NCBI GenBank assembly: GCA_013397865.1
Contig: VZTI01004088.1
Coordinates: 5,009,361 to 5,073,360, forward strand
DNA: 64,000 nucleotides
Source of the DNA: Struthidea cinerea
Lineage: Eukaryota; Chordata; Aves; Passeriformes; Corcoracidae
Direction: 5' to 3'
Under the pieces are notes generated by a model that saw nothing but the letters and a program-made list of their open reading frames with translations, had not been told where the DNA came from and did not search any database. Every line of letters begins with the position of its first letter. The first letter of the stretch is position 1. This document shows positions 63,754 through 64,000 of the stretch, piece by piece. A program made the translations under genes and the position numbers.

Positions 63754-64000
63754 AGGCTGATCTGGAGGACTTACCCTTGGTGCAGCTGTGCTGGCTGTTC
63801 CAAATCACCTCCTTGTCCTCTCTGTGTTATAACAGAGCTTCTAGGAAGAAGCCTGATCTTCCCAGGCACAGAGGTGAGGTTGACAGGTCAGTAGTTCCCA
63901 GGGTCCCACTTTCTAACCTTTTTCAAGATGGGTACAATGGGTACAAAGTCCAGTTACCTTGGACTTCACCTGTCTGCCATGACTTTTCAAATATCGTGGA

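Larger units (their letters stand above)
62094..64000 (-). mobile_element. CR1 LINE retrotransposon, 5' side cut by window end
   Basis: The element reads right to left. Its 3' tail is at 62094 (minus strand ATTCTATGATTCTGTGAT). The C-terminal coding block around FFTVRVVKHWNRLPRE ends at a stop near 62183, and the thumb region follows around LVDERLDM. The reverse transcriptase palm lies at about 63418-63900, with a YLDF motif-A block and SGVPQGSVLGPVLFNIFI (motif B region). The catalytic FADD block is present but one base out of frame because of an extra base near 63429. The NYRP block carries TGA at 63888-63890. The copy is therefore inactive. Two exact internal duplications next to single N residues are assembly artefacts. 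The 5' part lies beyond 64000. Confidence 0.92.

Noticed and set aside
1..64000. Operons, CRISPR arrays, phage or bacterial systems, rRNA and tRNA genes
   Set aside because: None seen. Repeat content, base composition and splice-like signals all point to vertebrate nuclear DNA.

Overview
The window looks like non-coding vertebrate DNA from a bird. The evidence is the repeat content. A CR1 LINE with typical avian 3' sequence (repeated ATTCTATG-type tail, conserved reverse transcriptase and C-terminal coding blocks) occupies 62094-64000 on the minus strand, and five shorter CR1 pieces are scattered through the window. A solo LTR at 35129-35729 closely resembles, from memory, an LTR common in neoavian genomes. 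Base composition is AT-rich and CpG-poor, there is no CpG island, and nothing resembles bacterial or viral gene organisation.

Layout. 1-35 kb is mostly unique AT-rich sequence with short microsatellites, a 12-unit AAGGG array (16236-16295), a few inverted repeats, one old CR1 piece (about 27945-28132) and one sequence gap in poly-T (26758-26820). 35-39 kb carries the solo LTR and three CR1 3' fragments. 39-56 kb is again largely unique, with a second gap in poly-A (48234-48282), a SOX/octamer-like motif cluster near 49.57 kb and an ancient repeat tail at 53.58 kb. 56.7-61.8 kb holds the best candidate for real coding sequence: a phase-consistent series of short plus-strand segments with convincing splice signals (56771-56847, 58933-59033, 60555-60601 and possibly 61668-61736). 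I do not recognise the protein. If real, it is the 3' part of a gene and much of the upstream DNA may be intron or intergenic. 62.1-64 kb is the CR1 element, damaged by a stop and a frameshift. It is also inflated by two exact duplications (232 and 240 bases), each abutting a single N, which are almost certainly assembly errors.

No rRNA, tRNA, CRISPR array, operon or complete protein-coding gene was found. The most useful results for a second look are the candidate exon chain, the two N-flanked duplications, a pair of convergent CTCF-like motifs at 2731-2759, an unusually long open frame at 19850-20509, and several perfect inverted repeats. I found no evidence for a novel multi-gene system.
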